NCBI RefSeq assembly: GCF_025971925.1
Contig: NZ_JAPDHV010000008.1
Location: forward strand, 79,908-143,907
DNA from: Chryseobacterium oryctis
GTDB taxonomy: Bacteria; Bacteroidota; Bacteroidia; Flavobacteriales; Weeksellaceae
DNA: 64,000 bases
Direction of reading: 5' to 3'
Part shown: positions 34,607 through 43,924 of the stretch, one piece after another
Position numbering within the stretch: the first letter of the stretch is position 1
Layout of the letters: each line of letters starts with the position of its first letter
Program-made: the position numbers and the translations under genes
The notes under the pieces: generated by a model
Seen by the model: the letters and a program-made list of their open reading frames with translations, nothing else
Told to the model about the DNA's origin: nothing
Databases searched by the model: none

Positions 34607-37333
34607 GTGAAAAATTTTACAACGGTATTAAAAATCGCGCCTGCATTTTTATTGGCTAGTACAGTAATTCATGCGCAAACTAAAGACTCTATCACAAAAG
34701 AGAAAAAAATAGAGGAGGTTGTACTGATTGGGTATGGTAAACAGAAGAAGACTGATCTAACGGGATCTATTACTGCTATTTCAGCTAAAGATTTTAATGA
34801 AGGGAGCATTAATTCAGCTGAACAATTAATACAAGGAAGGGCTTCAGGTTTACAAATTACTAATAATGGTGGTGCACCAGGTTCAGGGGCAACAATTAGG
34901 ATTAGAGGAGGAGCTTCTTTAAATGCTAGTAATGATCCTTTGATTGTTATTGATGGTGTACCTGTGGATAATAATGGAATTAGTGGAGCGTCAAATCCAT
35001 TGGCCTTAATTAACCCAAATGATATTGAAAGTTTCAGTATTTTAAAAGATGCTTCTGCAACGGCAATATATGGGAGTAGAGCATCTAATGGTGTAATAAT
35101 TATTACAACAAAAAAAGGAACTTCAGGAAAAATAAAGGTTAATTATACAGCTACAACTTCTTTATATGAGAAAATGGGTAATATCAATATGTTATCTACA
35201 GAACAATTTAGAGATGTAGTCTTGAATAAGGCGCTTCCTTCCTATCAAGCATTGTTGGGTAATTCAAATACTAATTGGCAGAATGAGATTTATCAGAAAG
35301 CTTTAGGATTTGATAATTCAGTATCATTATCTGGAGGAATTAAAGGATTACCATATAGACTATCTTTAGGATATCTAAATCAAGATGGTATTATTAAAAC
35401 AAATAATATTGAAAGAACCACGGCTTCTTTAAACTTAAATCCTAAATTATTTGATAAGCATTTGGATATTAATTTTAATATCAAAGGAACTTATGCAGAG
35501 AATAGGTTTAAAGAAGACGGAGCAATTGGTGCTGCTGTAGTATTTGATCCTACTAAACCTGTTTATGATTCTTCATTTACAAATTATAATGGTTATTGGG
35601 AATGGCTGAATTCAAATGGAGATGGGAAACCTAATACTAATGCTACGAAGAATCCTGTTTCTATGTTGAATCAAAGATGGGATCTTTCTTATGTGAAAAG
35701 AGTCTTAGGAAACATTCAGTTTGATTATAAATTTCATTTTTTACCTGAATTGAGAGCAAACTTGAATTTAGGATATGATTATAGTGATTCTAATGGAAAT
35801 ACCACAGTATTACCTTCTGCAGCAATGGTCTACTATAAAGAAGGAACTTATAGAAGATATACTCAGGAAAAAAAGAATAAATTATTAGATTTTTATTTTA
35901 ATTATTTAAAAACAGTAGAATCTTTAAAGTCTACATTTGATGTAACATTAGGATATTCTTATCAAGATTGGCAAAAGTCTGAGCCTTTTGCTCCTACTAT
36001 ACTTGGGACGGGAATTTTAGAACCAGCCAGTGGTAATGACACATTCACTCAAAATACTATTTTATCTTATTTTGGGCGTTTCAATTATACATTTAATAAT
36101 AAATATTTATTAACAGCTACTTTAAGAAGAGATGCTTCATCAAGATTTAGTAAAGATAATAGAGTTGGTTATTTTCCTTCGGTTGCTTTAGCATGGAAAA
36201 TAGACCAAGAAAATTTTCTTAAAAATTCTAATGTAGTTTCAACATTAAAATTAAGAGCAGGATGGGGGCAAACGGGACAGCAGGAGATTGGGGGTGATTA
36301 TCCATATTTAGCAAGATATATAATGTCCAATAGTGGTGCGATGTATCAGCTGGGTGATGAGTTTATTAATACTTTAAGACCCCAAGGGTATGATAAAAAC
36401 ATTAAATGGGAAACTACTACGACAACGAATATTGGGTTGGATTTTGGTTTTTTAAAGGATAGAATTAACGGTTCTATTGAGATCTATGAAAAAAAATCTA
36501 AAGATTTACTTGCATTAGTACTTGTCCCAGCAGGAGCAAATCTTACCAATATATTATGGACAAATATTGGAGATTTAAAAAATAAAGGTATTGAGGCAAA
36601 TGTAAATTTTAAAGCAATAAATAATTCTAATCTTACGTGGGATATCAATGTAAATGCTACACATTACAAGTCTGAAATAGTTTATATAGCAGGTACAAAA
36701 TCTTTACATGGAGGAATTGGTGGAGGAACAGGTAACACAATCCAAGTACACACAGAAGGATATCAACCAAGTGCATTCTATGTGTATCAACAAGTGTATG
36801 ATAATGCAGGAAAATCAATAGAGGGAGTTTATGTTGATAGAAACGGAGATGGAGTTATTAATAGTTCAGATTTATATGAGTACAAATCTCCTGCACCTAA
36901 AGTATTATTAGGGTTTTCTACTAAATTAGCATATAAAAATTGGGATTTAGGATTTACTATGAGGGCTAGTCTTGGAAACTATGTATATAATAATGTAGCT
37001 TCTCAATATGGAAATCTTCAAGGGATATCAAATAATTCTTATTTACAAAATATTCATTCAAGCTATTTAGATACTGGATTTGAAAGGGGGCAGTATTTTT
37101 CAGATTATTATGTTGAAAATGCATCATTTTTGAGAATGGATAATATAAATGTAGGATATAATCTTCCAAGTTTTATTAGTAAAAATTCAAAAATGAGAAT
37201 TTTTGGTTCTGTGCAAAATGCTTTTATTGTAACTAAATACAGTGGCTTAGATCCTGAAGTGTTTAATGGTATAGATAATAATTTGTATCAAAGACCAAGA
37301 GTTTATTCATTAGGATTTAATTTTCAATTTTAA
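34607..37333 (+). CDS. susC: SusC/RagA family TonB-dependent outer membrane transporter
   Basis: A 908-residue SusC-like receptor starting with GTG. A signal peptide (1-23, IHAQ) is followed directly by a TonB-box-like stretch (KIEEVVLIGYG, about 33-43), the plug domain with SAEQLIQGRASG, RIRGGASLN and the SusC signature SILKDASATAIYGSRASNG (about 145-163), and then the beta barrel ending in an aromatic strand (LGFNFQF). The usual N-terminal carboxypeptidase-regulatory-like domain is missing. It should import maltooligosaccharides with the SusD lipoprotein as lid. It is first in the susCDE operon. Confidence 0.93.
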   Translation: MKNFTTVLKIAPAFLLASTVIHAQTKDSITKEKKIEEVVLIGYGKQKKTDLTGSITAISAKDFNEGSINSAEQLIQGRASGLQITNNGGAPGSGATIRIRGGASLNASNDPLIVIDGVPVDNNGISGASNPLALINPNDIESFSILKDASATAIYGSRASNGVIIITTKKGTSGKIKVNYTATTSLYEKMGNINMLSTEQFRDVVLNKALPSYQALLGNSNTNWQNEIYQKALGFDNSVSLSGGIKGLPYRLSLGYLNQDGIIKTNNIERTTASLNLNPKLFDKHLDINFNIKGTYAENRFKEDGAIGAAVVFDPTKPVYDSSFTNYNGYWEWLNSNGDGKPNTNATKNPVSMLNQRWDLSYVKRVLGNIQFDYKFHFLPELRANLNLGYDYSDSNGNTTVLPSAAMVYYKEGTYRRYTQEKKNKLLDFYFNYLKTVESLKSTFDVTLGYSYQDWQKSEPFAPTILGTGILEPASGNDTFTQNTILSYFGRFNYTFNNKYLLTATLRRDASSRFSKDNRVGYFPSVALAWKIDQENFLKNSNVVSTLKLRAGWGQTGQQEIGGDYPYLARYIMSNSGAMYQLGDEFINTLRPQGYDKNIKWETTTTTNIGLDFGFLKDRINGSIEIYEKKSKDLLALVLVPAGANLTNILWTNIGDLKNKGIEANVNFKAINNSNLTWDINVNATHYKSEIVYIAGTKSLHGGIGGGTGNTIQVHTEGYQPSAFYVYQQVYDNAGKSIEGVYVDRNGDGVINSSDLYEYKSPAPKVLLGFSTKLAYKNWDLGFTMRASLGNYVYNNVASQYGNLQGISNNSYLQNIHSSYLDTGFERGQYFSDYYVENASFLRMDNINVGYNLPSFISKNSKMRIFGSVQNAFIVTKYSGLDPEVFNGIDNNLYQRPRVYSLGFNFQF

Positions 37334-37346
37334 TTAAAAGAATATC

Positions 37347-38939
37347 ATGACATTAAGATATATAAATAAAATAGTATATACAGCTGGTATTACAGCAGCT
37401 TTTTTCCTTACTTCCTGTGAGGGAGATTTAGACAGAATGCCCGAAACGGAGGTTACTTCGGCTTCAGTATATGCCGATTTTTCGAATTATAAAGGAGTCT
37501 TGGCTAAAATTTATGCCGGGTTAGCAATGAGTGGTCAAGAAGGTGGAGATGGTAACCCTGATGTTGGAGGAATTGATGGAGGTACTTCAAATTATTTACG
37601 ACAGTATTTTCAAATGCAAGAACTCCCAACAGATGAGGCTATTATTGCATGGAATGATGGTTCTTTGCCAGATATACATAATATGACATGGTCTGCTAAT
37701 AATGAATTTATCAGAGCAATGTATTATAGAATTTATTATCAGATTGCAGTAGCCAACGAGTTTATAAGAGAAACATCGGATGAAAAATTAGCTTCTAGAA
37801 ATATTACAGGACAAAATGCAGAAGTTTCTAAACTTTATAGAAATGAAGCTAGATTTATGAGGGCGCTAAGTTATTTTCATTCTATTGATTTGTTTGGGAA
37901 TGGCCCATTTGTTACTGAGGCAACAGAGGTAGGGGTAACTCCACCACCGAGAATAGATAGAAAATCTTTGTTTGTATATATTGAAACAGAGCTAAAAGAT
38001 TTAGAAAATCTTTTAAAAGATCCTAGAACAAATGAATACGGGAGAGCGGACAAAGCAGCTGTTTGGATGCTTCTTTCGAAATTATATTTGAATGCAGAAG
38101 TTTATACGGGGCAGCCTAGATATTCAGATGCAAGAGTGTATGCTGAAAAAGTTATTAATGCAGGATATTCTTTAATGGCAAATTATGGGGACCTATTTTT
38201 AGCGGATAACAATATAGGAAATAATGAAGCTGTCTTTTCAGTCAATTTTGATGGACAACACACTAGAACTTTTGGTGGTACTACTTATATAATTCATGGG
38301 TCTGTTGGAGGAAGTATGAATCCAGGTCAATTTGGTATTAATAGTGGTTGGGGAGGATTGAGATCTACTAAAAACCTAGTGAATCTTTTTCCAGATCCTA
38401 ATGGAAACTTAGATAAAAGAGGAAAGTTCCATTCGGATGGTCAAAATTTAGAGATTAGTAATGTTTTCTCTTTTACGGATGGTTATCCATTAATTAAATT
38501 TAAAAATGTAAAAAAAGATGGTTCTCAAGGCTCTGATACAACAGGAGATTTTGTAGATACTGATTTCCCAATGTTTAGGCTTGCAGAAGCATATCTAATA
38601 TATGCAGAAGCTGTTTTACGTGGTGGCGGTGGAAGCAATGCTACAGCTATTCAATATATAAATCAATTAAGACAAAGAGCGTACGGAAATACATCAGGCA
38701 ATGTGAGTTCAATAAACCTTGATTTTATTTTGGACGAAAGAGCTAGAGAACTTTCATGGGAAGCAGCAAGAAGATCAGATTTAATCCGATTTGGCAAGTT
38801 TACTTCTGGTTCATATCTTTGGCCATTTAAGGGAGGAGTCAAGGATGGTAAAGCTGTAGAAGGGTACAGAGCTCTTTATCCTATACCTGATTCAGATTTG
38901 AATGCCAATCCCAATTTAATTCAAAATCCTGGATATTAA
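37347..38939 (+). CDS. susD: SusD/RagB family starch-binding lipoprotein
   Basis: A 530-residue SusD homologue, with lipobox LTSC (Cys24) followed by EGDLDRMP, which fits a surface-export context. The TPR-containing SusD fold is indicated by NEARFMRALSYFHSIDLFG (about 170-188), PRTNEYGRADKAAVWMLLSKLYL-like helices and the C-terminal ERARELSWEAARRSDLIRFG (split here only for description, about 470-490). It caps the SusC barrel and binds starch fragments. It follows susC after 13 bp. Confidence 0.93.
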   Translation: MTLRYINKIVYTAGITAAFFLTSCEGDLDRMPETEVTSASVYADFSNYKGVLAKIYAGLAMSGQEGGDGNPDVGGIDGGTSNYLRQYFQMQELPTDEAIIAWNDGSLPDIHNMTWSANNEFIRAMYYRIYYQIAVANEFIRETSDEKLASRNITGQNAEVSKLYRNEARFMRALSYFHSIDLFGNGPFVTEATEVGVTPPPRIDRKSLFVYIETELKDLENLLKDPRTNEYGRADKAAVWMLLSKLYLNAEVYTGQPRYSDARVYAEKVINAGYSLMANYGDLFLADNNIGNNEAVFSVNFDGQHTRTFGGTTYIIHGSVGGSMNPGQFGINSGWGGLRSTKNLVNLFPDPNGNLDKRGKFHSDGQNLEISNVFSFTDGYPLIKFKNVKKDGSQGSDTTGDFVDTDFPMFRLAEAYLIYAEAVLRGGGGSNATAIQYINQLRQRAYGNTSGNVSSINLDFILDERARELSWEAARRSDLIRFGKFTSGSYLWPFKGGVKDGKAVEGYRALYPIPDSDLNANPNLIQNPGY

Positions 38940-38959
38940 TCAAAAAACACTAACTGAAA

Positions 38960-40066
38960 ATGAAACATTTTTTTAAAATAGTATCCCTATTGTTTATAGG
39001 TTTTCTAATAATTTCTTGCGAAAAAGATGAAGAACAAGCGATTTTAGGACAAGGTACCATTCCTACTTTAAAGGCAGATAAAACAAATCTTATTTTATTG
39101 AAAGATAACGAAGCTGATATTGCTGTGAAATTTGATTGGACTAATCCAAAATTTGAAACACAAGTTGCTTTGAAAAATGCATTAGAATTTTCAATTGCTG
39201 GAACTAATTTTCAAAGTATTAAAAGTGTAGACGTATCAGCTGTAGATTTATCTGCAACTTATACTGTAAGTGCTTTAAATAAAATTATGCTTGATGCTGG
39301 CTTGCTTCCGAATGTTGCAAATCAGGTTGAAGTGAGAATGAAGTCCTCTGTGGGAAGCATTGTTTTATACTCTAATACTGTTGCATTAACCGTCACACCA
39401 TATTTAACAGAATTTCCTTCCTTTTATTTGGTTGGTGAGGCATCTGCTGTAGGTTGGAATGCAGGAAGTGCTCAATTATTATATAAAAATGAAAGTACTT
39501 CTACAATTTATACATATCTTGAAAACGGTAAGTCTTTCAGGTTTTTAGGGCAACAAGATTGGAATCCTTTAAATTATAGTTTAGATGCAGCAGGAATACA
39601 AGATGCTAATAAGTACTTTAAAACCTGGTCTTCAAATTTCGTAGCTGCACCAGCTGAAAATATTCAATTTACTGGAGCTACAGGTATGTATAAAATTGTA
39701 ATTAATGCAGACCCAACACTAAAAAGTATTGAAGCAACTCCTTCTGCTGTTAATAACTGGAATCCTACTAACTTATATTTAGTGGGAACAGTTAATGGAT
39801 GGAATGCGGGAACTGCAATCCCAATGACAAGTTTAGGAGATGGGAAATTTGAACATACAATTTCTCTTTCAGCAGGAACTCAGATTAAATTCTTGGGTCA
39901 ACAATCTTGGGGAGATTTAGATTGGGGTAATATTTCAGCTGATGGAAATACGGGATATCTGGGACCAAAAGGAAGTAATGGAAATATTACTTTTGATGGT
40001 ACAGGAGGAAGTTACAAAATTTCAGTTGATGTAAAATTGGGAATTTATAAAATTCAACCATTATAA
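38960..40066 (+). CDS. susE: SusE-like outer membrane starch-binding lipoprotein
   Basis: A 368-residue lipoprotein (lipobox IISC, about Cys20). After an N-terminal SusE immunoglobulin-like domain (about 30-145) come two starch-binding modules with the same layout: FYLVGEASAVGWNAG (about 155) and LYLVGTVNGWNAG (about 272), each followed by FRFLGQQDW or IKFLGQQSW. These tandem modules are those of SusE/SusF, which hold starch at the cell surface. It lies 20 bp after susD and before a strong terminator. Confidence 0.88.
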   Translation: MKHFFKIVSLLFIGFLIISCEKDEEQAILGQGTIPTLKADKTNLILLKDNEADIAVKFDWTNPKFETQVALKNALEFSIAGTNFQSIKSVDVSAVDLSATYTVSALNKIMLDAGLLPNVANQVEVRMKSSVGSIVLYSNTVALTVTPYLTEFPSFYLVGEASAVGWNAGSAQLLYKNESTSTIYTYLENGKSFRFLGQQDWNPLNYSLDAAGIQDANKYFKTWSSNFVAAPAENIQFTGATGMYKIVINADPTLKSIEATPSAVNNWNPTNLYLVGTVNGWNAGTAIPMTSLGDGKFEHTISLSAGTQIKFLGQQSWGDLDWGNISADGNTGYLGPKGSNGNITFDGTGGSYKISVDVKLGIYKIQPL

Positions 40067-40087
40067 TATTATTTGAATTTACATAGC

Positions 40088-40117
40088 AAAGTGTTGCTTT
40101 ACGGCAACACTTTTTTT
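40088..40117 (+). terminator. Terminator after susE
   Basis: AAAGTGTTGC and GCAACACTTT form a 10-bp stem around a 6-base loop, followed by T-run. It separates susCDE from the GH97 gene. Confidence 0.85.
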
Positions 40118-40143
40118 ATTTTTAAAGTTTATAAATAGTCATT

Positions 40144-42297
40144 ATGAAGAAAATTACAGTTGGAGCTTTTTTGCTCTCAATGATGTTTGTGGGTATTAAT
40201 GCACAATCCTTAAAATCACCGGACGGGAAGTTTGAAATGAATTTCCAACTAAAACAGGGAGTACCTTATTATAATCTTAAATATAACGGAAATGTGGTAG
40301 TTGAAGATTCAAAATTAGGGTTGAGATTATTTAAAGATACTGCCATAAAATTTGCTTCTGAAATTGCGAAGCCGGAAGATTTAAAATTTGATTTAAACAA
40401 TGGTTTTACCAAAACTGATGAAAAAAGAGATTCTAAAAACGAAACTTGGCAGCCTGTATTAGGTGAAAAGAAAAATTATATCAATCATTATAACGAATTA
40501 GCAGTTACTCTTAATCAGACTTCTTCAGATAGAAGTATTGTTGTGAAATTCAGATTATTCAATGATGGATTAGGATTCAGATACGAATTTCCTCAACAAA
40601 AAAATCTTAATTATTTCGTAATCAGAGAAGAAGATTCTGAAATAGATTTTCCGACTGATATGAAAGCTTGGTGGATTGTAGCTGATTATGATTCTCAAGA
40701 ATATCAGTATCAGGAAACTAAAATTTCTGAAATTCCTGCAAGATGGGATAAAGCTTACGATTCTAATGCATCTCAAAAGTTAATTAAAAATGCCGTTCAA
40801 TCTCCTTTGATGCTTAAAAAAGAAGGGAAAGAACCATTGTACGTTAATGTTGCTGAAGCTGCTGTTTTGAATTATCCTGCTTCTCATCTTGAAGTTGATG
40901 CTCAAAATTATAAGTTTAAAACTCATCTTACTGCAGATAGACAAGGTGCAAAAGGGTATATTCAAACTCCTTCTGTAACGCCTTGGAGAACAATAATTGT
41001 TGCTCCAAAAGCGGAAGAAGTAATGGATTCGAAAATGATTTTCAACCTTAATGAACCAACAAAATATACCGATACTTCTTATATTAAACCAACAAAATAT
41101 ATGGGAGTTTGGTGGGAAATGATTATCGGAAAATCTCAATGGGCTTATTCTACCGCTGAAAATGTTCATTTGGGAGTTACTGATTTTTCAAAACTGACAC
41201 CCAACGGAAAACATGCTGCCAATAATACTAGAGTAAAAGAATATATTGATTTTGCTGCGGAAAATGGTTTTGGTGGATTGCTGATTGAAGGTTGGAACGT
41301 TGGTTGGGAAGATTGGTTCGGTCATTCCAAAGAGTATGTTTTTGATTTTATTACTCCATATCCGGATTTTGATATTAAAATGTTGAATGAATATGCTCAT
41401 TCCAAAGGAATTAAATTAATAATGCATCATGAAACATCTGGTTCAGCTACTAATTATGAGAGATGGGCAGATAAAGCATTTCAATTGATGAATAAATATG
41501 GTTATGAGTCTGTAAAAACAGGTTATGTAGGAGATATTATACCAAGAGGGGAGCACCATTATTCTCAATGGACGATTAATCATTATTACAGAATTGCGGA
41601 AAAAGCAAATGAGTATAAAATCATGATAAACTCTCATGAATCTGTACGTCCGACAGGGGAAAGCAGAACATATCCTAACTGGATTTCAGCTGAAGCAGCT
41701 CGTGGTACCGAGTATGATGCTTTTGGAGGAAATAATCCGGATCATCAGACAATTCTTCCGTTTACAAGATGGATGGGTGGTTCTATGGATTATACACCGG
41801 GGATTTTCCAGACAAAACTTGATTATTATTTCCCTGGAGATACCCGTTTTGTGAAAACAACTTTAGCAAAACAATTAGCGTTATATGTCACAATGTATAT
41901 GCCTCTTCAAATGGCTGCAGATTTACCTGAAAACTATAAAAAACATATGGATGCTTTTCAGTTTATCAAAGATGTAGCTGCGGATTGGGATGATACAAAA
42001 ATTTTAGCAGCCGAACCCGGAGATTATGTAGTTACAGCAAGAAAGGCAAAAGGCACAGAAAATTGGTTTGTTGGAGGTATTACAGACGAAAATAAACGTG
42101 ATTATACAGTAGATTTTTCTTTCTTAGATAAAGGACAGAAGTATGAAGCTACCATATATGAAGACGGAAAAGATGCTGATTATATTAATAATCCTCAAAA
42201 TTATAATATCTATAAGAAAATCATTACAAGTAAGTCGAAAATAAATTTTAAAATGGCTAGAAGTGGTGGTTTTGCAATAACTATTAAAAAAATGTAA
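40144..42297 (+). CDS. susB: Glycoside hydrolase family 97, SusB-like alpha-glucosidase
   Basis: A 717-residue GH97 enzyme with signal peptide (1-21, GINAQ). The N-terminal beta-sandwich domain (about 22-280) is followed by the catalytic barrel. The segments GLLIEGWNVGW (about 380), LIMHHETSG (about 425), INSHESVRPTGESRT (about 495) and ISAEAARGTEY (about 515) hold the glutamates expected of the inverting, calcium-dependent SusB type. It hydrolyses maltooligosaccharides to glucose in the periplasm. It comes after the susCDE terminator and just before the RiPP cassette. Confidence 0.93.
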   Translation: MKKITVGAFLLSMMFVGINAQSLKSPDGKFEMNFQLKQGVPYYNLKYNGNVVVEDSKLGLRLFKDTAIKFASEIAKPEDLKFDLNNGFTKTDEKRDSKNETWQPVLGEKKNYINHYNELAVTLNQTSSDRSIVVKFRLFNDGLGFRYEFPQQKNLNYFVIREEDSEIDFPTDMKAWWIVADYDSQEYQYQETKISEIPARWDKAYDSNASQKLIKNAVQSPLMLKKEGKEPLYVNVAEAAVLNYPASHLEVDAQNYKFKTHLTADRQGAKGYIQTPSVTPWRTIIVAPKAEEVMDSKMIFNLNEPTKYTDTSYIKPTKYMGVWWEMIIGKSQWAYSTAENVHLGVTDFSKLTPNGKHAANNTRVKEYIDFAAENGFGGLLIEGWNVGWEDWFGHSKEYVFDFITPYPDFDIKMLNEYAHSKGIKLIMHHETSGSATNYERWADKAFQLMNKYGYESVKTGYVGDIIPRGEHHYSQWTINHYYRIAEKANEYKIMINSHESVRPTGESRTYPNWISAEAARGTEYDAFGGNNPDHQTILPFTRWMGGSMDYTPGIFQTKLDYYFPGDTRFVKTTLAKQLALYVTMYMPLQMAADLPENYKKHMDAFQFIKDVAADWDDTKILAAEPGDYVVTARKAKGTENWFVGGITDENKRDYTVDFSFLDKGQKYEATIYEDGKDADYINNPQNYNIYKKIITSKSKINFKMARSGGFAITIKKM

Positions 42298-42315
42298 TTA
42301 TTTTACAAATTACTC

Positions 42316-42346
42316 TTGTTCGTGTGAAAAATAATTTCTATATTTG
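42316..42346 (+). promoter_or_regulatory. Promoter of the RiPP cassette
   Basis: TTG (42316-42318), 20-bp spacer, TATATTTG (42339-42346): one of the best Bacteroidota promoter matches in the window. The ATG of the precursor gene follows at 42385, giving a leader of about 30 bases. It suggests that the cassette can be expressed independently of the sus genes. Confidence 0.7.
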
Positions 42347-42384
42347 GTGAATTAGTATAATTTATTAATAAAAACTATTTTACC

Positions 42385-42606
42385 ATGAAAAAGAAACTTA
42401 AAATCACAAGCAGTTTAGAAGAAAAGAACATTCTAAAAAAAGCAATGCAATCGTCTGAAAATGTAGATTTGTATAAATCTATTTTTGGAGGTACTATTAA
42501 TTCCGGAAATATGACTCAAAATTGTAATGTTGCGGTTATATCAGGGGCTTCTGCGGCTTATAATAAAATTGATCAATTCTTGTTAGCTACTACCCCTACT
42601 AAGTAG
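42385..42606 (+). CDS. Candidate RiPP precursor peptide
   Basis: A 73-residue peptide placed between a promoter and a radical SAM/SPASM gene. The N-terminal half is charged and helix-prone (KKKLKITSSLEEKN, then a stretch to about residue 33), as in a leader; a GG pair occurs at 35-36. The C-terminal half is small-residue rich (GASAA) and has two aromatic-x-x sites, Y59-N60-K61 and F65-L66-L67. Tri-residue sites that begin with an aromatic residue are the substrate type for cyclophane-forming maturases. It has a single cysteine (47). It does not resemble the GG-leader family at 129-311. The precursor role is inferred from size and position. Confidence 0.72.
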   Translation: MKKKLKITSSLEEKNILKKAMQSSENVDLYKSIFGGTINSGNMTQNCNVAVISGASAAYNKIDQFLLATTPTK

Positions 42607-42627
42607 TAATTTCTAAATTAAAAATTC

Positions 42628-42667
42628 ATAGTTCTTCGTTGTAATTAATAACGGAGAACTATTTTTT
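42628..42667 (+). terminator. Hairpin terminator between precursor and maturase
   Basis: ATAGTTCTTCGTT and AACGGAGAACTAT form a 13-bp stem (one G-U pair) with a 9-base loop and a T6 tail. It starts 22 bp after the precursor stop and ends 12 bp before the radical SAM start. It probably ends most transcripts after the precursor, giving more peptide than enzyme. Confidence 0.75.
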
Positions 42668-42679
42668 ATCAGATATAGT

Positions 42680-43924
42680 ATGATTACATCTTTTGTGTTA
42701 AAGGTTGCAAGTAGGTGCAATCTTAATTGCTCGTATTGTTATATGTATAATTTAGGTGATAAAACTTATTTGAAGCAGCCTAAATTTATGTCGATTGATA
42801 CAATAAAAACTTTCGCAACTAAACTTAATGAATATTGTCTAGAAAATAATTTGAATAATATACAAATTGTTTTTCATGGTGGAGAACCTTTGTTAATATC
42901 CAAAGATTTTTATCGAGATTCAATTAAAATATTTAAGGAAACTCTTCCTAATAATTATTTTGATTTTGTGATACAAACCAACGGTGTTGGGTTAGACGAT
43001 GATTGGTATCAATTATTCAATGAATTGAATATCAGAGTAGGTATAAGTATGGATGGCCCTCAGGAGTACCATGATAAATATCGTGTTTTTCATAATGGAA
43101 AAGGATCTTATGAGGAAGTTAAAAAAGCTATTACATTAGGACTAAATTATGGACTTAACGGTATATTGTCTGTAATTAATATTAAAATTCCTCCTCAAGA
43201 ACTTTATGATGAAGTCAAGAGTCTTAAAATAAATGGACTTAATATTCTTCTTCCGGATGGTCATTTTGATCAACTTCCAGATGGGATGGAAAAAGAACTC
43301 GTTAATACAAGAAATTACACACCTTATGCAGATTGGCTTATAGAATTATTTAAAATTTGGAAAAACGACAAAGATAGAGTAAGTATAAGATTCTTTAAAA
43401 CTCTTATTGATTTGATTGTAGGAGAGGATGAAGGAGATCAGATTTTAGGTAAAAATATTAATGGTGTTGCTGTTTTGGAAACCAATGGCAATTTAGAGGT
43501 TGCAGACTTTATAAGAGCTTGCTATGAAGGGATAACCAGGAATGATATTAATATTCATACTCATTCTATTGGTGATGTTTTTAATGATAGACTCTTTAAT
43601 GTTTATATGAATGCTCATGCTATGGTATCACAAAAATGTCTTAACTGTTCAATTTATGATTTTTGCGGAGGCGGATTTTTAGGAAATCGATATTCTAACG
43701 ATAGAGGTTTTGATAATCCTACCATTTATTGTCATGACATGATCAAACTTATCACTTATATTCAGAATGACATTATTGATGGAATTCCTGAGGACACGCA
43801 AAAGGAGATGGAATTGTCAAAGGTTTCTTATGAAGATATTGTGAATGAATTGGAAGATAATAATGAGGATATTATGATTGATACAGAGGTTAAAGAGAAA
43901 TTAATGTATTATCGTTTGGCATGA
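42680..43924 (+). CDS. Radical SAM/SPASM peptide maturase (FxsB/XyeB-like)
   Basis: A 414-residue radical SAM enzyme. The iron-sulfur motif C13-x3-C17-x2-C20 is in CNLNCSYCYMYN, an arrangement shared with FxsB, HxsB and XyeB maturases. FHGGEPL (about 65-71) and QTNG (99-102) are SAM-site motifs. The SPASM-like domain holds C281, C320, C323, C329 in a C-x2-C-x5-C-GGG segment, and C351 in a NPTIYCHD segment. Relatives make cyclophane crosslinks on three-residue motifs in precursor peptides. The stop overlaps the next start (ATGA), so it is translationally coupled to it. Confidence 0.88.
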   Translation: MITSFVLKVASRCNLNCSYCYMYNLGDKTYLKQPKFMSIDTIKTFATKLNEYCLENNLNNIQIVFHGGEPLLISKDFYRDSIKIFKETLPNNYFDFVIQTNGVGLDDDWYQLFNELNIRVGISMDGPQEYHDKYRVFHNGKGSYEEVKKAITLGLNYGLNGILSVINIKIPPQELYDEVKSLKINGLNILLPDGHFDQLPDGMEKELVNTRNYTPYADWLIELFKIWKNDKDRVSIRFFKTLIDLIVGEDEGDQILGKNINGVAVLETNGNLEVADFIRACYEGITRNDINIHTHSIGDVFNDRLFNVYMNAHAMVSQKCLNCSIYDFCGGGFLGNRYSNDRGFDNPTIYCHDMIKLITYIQNDIIDGIPEDTQKEMELSKVSYEDIVNELEDNNEDIMIDTEVKEKLMYYRLA

